From contig CAMWTJ010000005.1 in the NCBI GenBank assembly GCA_947177185.1, positions 36,959 through 100,958 on the forward strand: 64,000 nucleotides of DNA. The letters run 5' to 3'. Below, piece after piece: positions 61,162-64,000 of this stretch. A program made the translations under genes and the position numbers. This DNA comes from an uncultured Porphyromonadaceae bacterium (GTDB lineage Bacteria > Bacteroidota > Bacteroidia > Bacteroidales > Muribaculaceae). A model generated the notes under the pieces. The model worked only from the letters and a program-made list of their open reading frames with translations. It was not told the origin of the DNA and ran no database searches. Numbering within the stretch: the stretch's first letter is position 1; each line of letters opens with the position of its first letter.

Positions 61162-61665
61162 TTATAATAGATTATTTTTCTTCAGACTATTGCGTATCTT
61201 ATCAATCCCATAGCGGTATCTCGCCTTTGCAGTAGGCAATGGCACATCCATTATGTCTGCGATTTCCTGAAAAGACAGATTGCTGTGATGTCTTAATCTT
61301 ATTACTTCCGATTGTTCCATGGGGAGAATCCTGAGCAAGCGATTAATCATATGAAACTCCTCTTCAAAATTCTCCGGTTGCAAATCGCAAATGTCAAAAG
61401 AACTCATACCGTCATTGTTCAGCGGTTCGACGCTGGCTCTGCCTCTCATTACATCGGTACATTCATTGCAGATAATTCGATAGATATATGCCCGTTTGTT
61501 TGCTATACCACTGAAATGATACGGGTTTTCCAGAATCTTGACATAAAGATTCTGAAGCACATCTTCGACATCTCTTATATCATGCAATCTATAACTTGCA
61601 TACTGAAAAAGTTTCTCTTTTTCAGCCTCAAGAATCTCGAATATTAGTTGGGTTGTTATCGCCAT
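61162..61665 (-). CDS. ECF-family RNA polymerase sigma factor
   Basis: This 167-residue sigma factor starts at MAITTQLIFEILEAEKEKLF; an ATG 12 nt upstream is an alternative. Region 2 shows QYASYRLHDIRDVEDVLQNL and KRAYIYRIICNECTDVMRGR. Region 4 is ILPMEQSEVIRLRHHSNLSF followed by EIADIMDVPLPTAKARYRYG. It leads the low-GC operon with a membrane anti-sigma-like protein and an outer-membrane protein. Promoters it recognises cannot be defined from one site. Confidence 0.92.
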   Translation of the reverse strand: MAITTQLIFEILEAEKEKLFQYASYRLHDIRDVEDVLQNLYVKILENPYHFSGIANKRAYIYRIICNECTDVMRGRASVEPLNNDGMSSFDICDLQPENFEEEFHMINRLLRILPMEQSEVIRLRHHSNLSFQEIADIMDVPLPTAKARYRYGIDKIRNSLKKNNLL

Positions 61666-61677
61666 TTGAAAAATCAT

Positions 61678-62134
61678 TACATTTATAAGACGAAGAAACC
61701 CTTGAAAAGATGTAGGAGTGTATAAATATTTTTGAGGCCTAAGGAAATAAAACTATCAAGTCAATCTTAGAAATAGTAAATCAGCGTGGTGACCCGGCGA
61801 AATTTTGGTCGGCGAAATTTTGGCTGAGGTCACCACATTTTTGAGGCAGGAATATACGCAAAGTCTTTTAAAATTTTGGGTTGTGAACTATTGTGAACTT
61901 TTTCTTATTCTAACACAGGTTTAGAATCAGTTTGGTGGACAATTTGCGGACAGAATACCCATAAAAAGAAACTCAACCACTTGATTTATAAGTGATTGAG
62001 TTTCTATTGAGTGACCCGGAGAAGCCGAGGTTTATCGCTGTAACTAAGTAGTATTCAAGATATTGTAATGCCACGCTTTCCGTTGTTCACGAATTGCACA
62101 CGGCATTATTTCAATGTTCTTACCCATTATTCCA
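61678..62134. other. Non-coding region with nested repeats and a hairpin
   Basis: No gene is supported in these 457 nt. It contains GTGGTGACC and GGTCACCAC (61786-61794 and 61828-61836) flanking two copies of GGCGAAATTTTGG (61796-61808, 61811-61823; 15-nt period). A second GTGACCCGG lies at 62011-62019, matching 61789-61797. A 15-bp hairpin with one G-U pair lies at 61968-62004 (GAAACTCAACCACTT with AAGTGATTGAGTTTC). The repeats recall the ends of an integrated element, but no integrase or tRNA is visible. Confidence 0.55.
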
Positions 62135-63736
62135 TTAGGGCAATGCTTTATTCGTTCTTACCATGTGTTTTATGGTACGGCGTATTGTGCTCCATTTCGG
62201 AAAGATTGCAAATGGACGTACCGAACTGTAACTTACAAGTATTACGGTGAGCGAAGCAAGTGCAATGATAAGAAGCCAACCGTAAATTTCTTTCATTGAT
62301 ACAACCAACGCCTGCTTCTGTACCATTCCATACAACTGACCGAGCGGTGCGAAAGCAATGTCGGGATTTGTATTCGTTATGTTGACTCCGAGCAGAGAGG
62401 CGTTTTTGGCTATAGTGTGCCGCAGCAGCTCTCCGATTATGGCAGGTCCAAGAGTGGCACCCATAACCGCTCCTGTGAAACCGTTGATAGTGAGAGCCTG
62501 CGGAAAGACCTGGAAGGGCAGTCCGCTCTGCACTATGGATGTGAGGAACACTATTGAGATTATCACGGCAGCCGCCCCTCGGAAAAAGAGAGGTATGAAA
62601 AGCATTTCCTGTTCGACTCCGTAGTCAATGAAGAAGTAGAAGTATGCAAGGTAAACGATAGCCAGAGCAAATGCTATGGCGGTCATGGTCTTGTAGCGCC
62701 ATTTGCGCAGTGCGAATGTAAGATAAGTAAAAGCGCATCCGGCAAGAATTCCAGCAAATACATACCAGTTAAGGTCGATGAGGTTTGTTTCGTCAAAGCC
62801 GAGGATATTTGCTGCATAGCTGTGTTCAAAGACATGTTCTGTGGCTATGAGTGTGAAGAACACAAGATATATTCCGGTGGCGCGGATTACATTGCGGTTT
62901 TTCATTGCCCGGAAACTGATATACGGATGATGGAGAAACGATGCCCGCCAGAGGTTTATACCAAAACAGGCAATTCCGATAAGTGCGGCGCCTCTTATCT
63001 CCAAGGCATCCCACCAATCGAAATAGTTGCCATACACGCAGATGAATGTGAAGCACATCATAAAACCGGCCCACAGAATCGCACCTATCCAGTCGATGCC
63101 GAGCAGTGGTATAAACATTGGTCCGCGTACCGGCTTTACAAGTATCATAACCGTCGCCATCATAGTTGCGAGCAGTCCAATCATTATCCAGTGCATATAT
63201 TCCCATTGAGAGAAAAAAGCTGTATATATTGTGGCTATGCCGCTAAGCTGAATCACGCTGTCGACAATAATATAGACATAGCAAAAGAAAATGGCCATAT
63301 CCCTGACGGGTGTGAGCCATAGTTGTATAGTCGAATTACAGGCGAAGGTGGCCTGCATCCTGAACCATCCGGCTATGAAGCAAGTGATTACCAGCAGCGG
63401 CACATTCGTAGTGTAGGCGCATATCAGGTTTGCGGCTATCAGAACGATGCCGGAAGCCAGCAGCTGTGTACGGGCCGAAAAGCGGAACTTTATGCGGAAC
63501 ATCACAGCGAAATTTATAGCCAGACCTATCAGCGAGGCATAGCCTGCCATCAGTATATCCTCCTGCATGAGTGCGGTTGTTCCCACCATATCGGAGGCGG
63601 CAGCGAGATAGACCCCGCCTGAAAACTGCACGATTAAGACAAAGAGGATAAACAGATACGGTTTCAACCGCCGTGGAACAAAGTCGGGAACATCAGGTAT
63701 GTCAAATGGTCCCTGTGGAGCGTGCCAGTCTGCCAT
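62135..63736 (-). CDS. MFS drug-efflux permease, EmrB/DHA2 type
   Basis: This 533-residue protein has about 14 membrane helices, the DHA2 layout. It starts at MADWHAPQGPFDIPDVPDFV with a cytoplasmic lead, then helices from PYLFILFVLIVQFSGGVYLA onward. Central helices carry PIIGELLRHTIAKN and GFTGAVMGATLGPAIIGELL. It is 1 nt after the stop of a HlyD/EmrA-type adaptor gene, so together they should make a tripartite or two-part export pump for hydrophobic or toxic compounds. The typical motif A of MFS is weak, and the substrate is unknown. Confidence 0.85.
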   Translation of the reverse strand: MADWHAPQGPFDIPDVPDFVPRRLKPYLFILFVLIVQFSGGVYLAAASDMVGTTALMQEDILMAGYASLIGLAINFAVMFRIKFRFSARTQLLASGIVLIAANLICAYTTNVPLLVITCFIAGWFRMQATFACNSTIQLWLTPVRDMAIFFCYVYIIVDSVIQLSGIATIYTAFFSQWEYMHWIMIGLLATMMATVMILVKPVRGPMFIPLLGIDWIGAILWAGFMMCFTFICVYGNYFDWWDALEIRGAALIGIACFGINLWRASFLHHPYISFRAMKNRNVIRATGIYLVFFTLIATEHVFEHSYAANILGFDETNLIDLNWYVFAGILAGCAFTYLTFALRKWRYKTMTAIAFALAIVYLAYFYFFIDYGVEQEMLFIPLFFRGAAAVIISIVFLTSIVQSGLPFQVFPQALTINGFTGAVMGATLGPAIIGELLRHTIAKNASLLGVNITNTNPDIAFAPLGQLYGMVQKQALVVSMKEIYGWLLIIALASLTVILVSYSSVRPFAIFPKWSTIRRTIKHMVRTNKALP

Positions 63737-63737
63737 G

Positions 63738-64000
63738 TCAATACTTCACGCTACATTCCACATTCATTCCGGCACGAAGCTTAGCCATGTCTTGTGGCTC
63801 ATTATTGTCAGTAAACTCAATCCTTACAGGCACGCGCTGACGCACTTTTACGAAATTGCCTGCCGAATTGTCCTGCGGCAAAAGTGACAAAGACGCACCT
63901 GTAGCAGTTGATATAGACTTAATTTTTCCGCTGAATATCACACCAGGAATTGCATCTACCTTTATCTCGACATCGCTGCCCGGCGCAATGTGATGTAGCT
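63738..64000 (-). CDS. HlyD/EmrA-type membrane-fusion protein, C-terminal part
   Basis: The frame is open to the right window edge, so only the C-terminal ~87 residues are visible. They read HHIAPGSDVEIKVDAIPGVI, FSGKIKSISTATGASLSLLP, then KVRQRVPVRIEFTDNN and LRAGMNVECSVKY. This is the conserved end of EmrA-like adaptors (barrel and RVPVRI ending). It is transcribed ahead of the MFS permease with 1 nt between, as in emrAB. The internal GTG at 63941 is not a start. Confidence 0.88.
   Translation of the reverse strand, partial: LHHIAPGSDVEIKVDAIPGVIFSGKIKSISTATGASLSLLPQDNSAGNFVKVRQRVPVRIEFTDNNEPQDMAKLRAGMNVECSVKY

Noticed and set aside
61786..62019. tRNA gene or CRISPR array
   Set aside because: No cloverleaf or acceptor stem can be drawn, and only two short tandem copies are present with no spacers.

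Overview
The window looks like a Bacteroidales chromosome, most likely a gut member of or near the Muribaculaceae. The evidence is: promoters with the Bacteroidetes -7 motif TAnnTTTG (some with TTG or TTTG about 20 nt upstream) and no clear Shine-Dalgarno sequences; many lipoprotein signals on exported proteins; TonB-dependent receptors; glycan hydrolases; T9SS-like C-terminal tails; Fe-type SOD, pta-ackA, a CstA of about 480 aa and DPP III of Bacteroidetes type. GC is high over roughly 1-46 kb, lower in the vitamin B12 locus (about 47-57 kb), and lowest at about 57.4-62.1 kb, which suggests acquired DNA.

Layout. 1-2.9 kb: the end of a heme/porphyrin iron operon of hmuSTUV type (CobN-like dechelatase, membrane protein, ExbB-like channel, DUF2149 protein). 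2.9-9.3 kb: Fe superoxide dismutase with a strong leader hairpin, and a CusBAC/CzcBAC-type heavy-metal efflux operon whose adaptor has a His-rich N-terminus. 9.3-13.8 kb: outer-membrane protein, SPFH protein, tgt, an LptF/LptG permease, and a small Ala/Lys-rich helical protein. 13.8-25.3 kb, minus strand: DPP III lipoprotein, rlmI, rseP, dxr; then a tightly packed set of TPR/PD40 protein, cstA, PHP phosphatase and U32 protein. 25.4-30.9 kb: GH2, GT2 and GH20 operon. 31-34.5 kb: DUF389 and GNAT genes, then an ECF sigma operon, divergent from a siderophore-type TonB receptor (34.6-36.9 kb). 37-43.3 kb: unknown lipoprotein, rplS, pta-ackA, SPOR protein, folE, Ca/Na antiporter. 43.3-46.8 kb: flavodoxin-like reductase, O-acetyltransferase and hydrolase, divergent from an AraC regulator.

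46.9-56.9 kb is the most striking part: a promoter, a cobalamin riboswitch, a strong leader hairpin, then btuB, btuG, a surface lipoprotein and two further DUF5074 beta-propeller proteins with sorting-type tails, closed by an intrinsic terminator. Three related propellers in one B12-controlled operon suggest an expanded surface system for capturing corrinoids.

57-62.1 kb holds a decayed LytTR regulator next to a 20-bp inverted pair of insertion-sequence-like ends, a low-GC ECF sigma/anti-sigma/outer-membrane-protein module, and a non-coding stretch with nested repeats. The window ends in an EmrAB-type drug efflux pair, truncated by the right edge.
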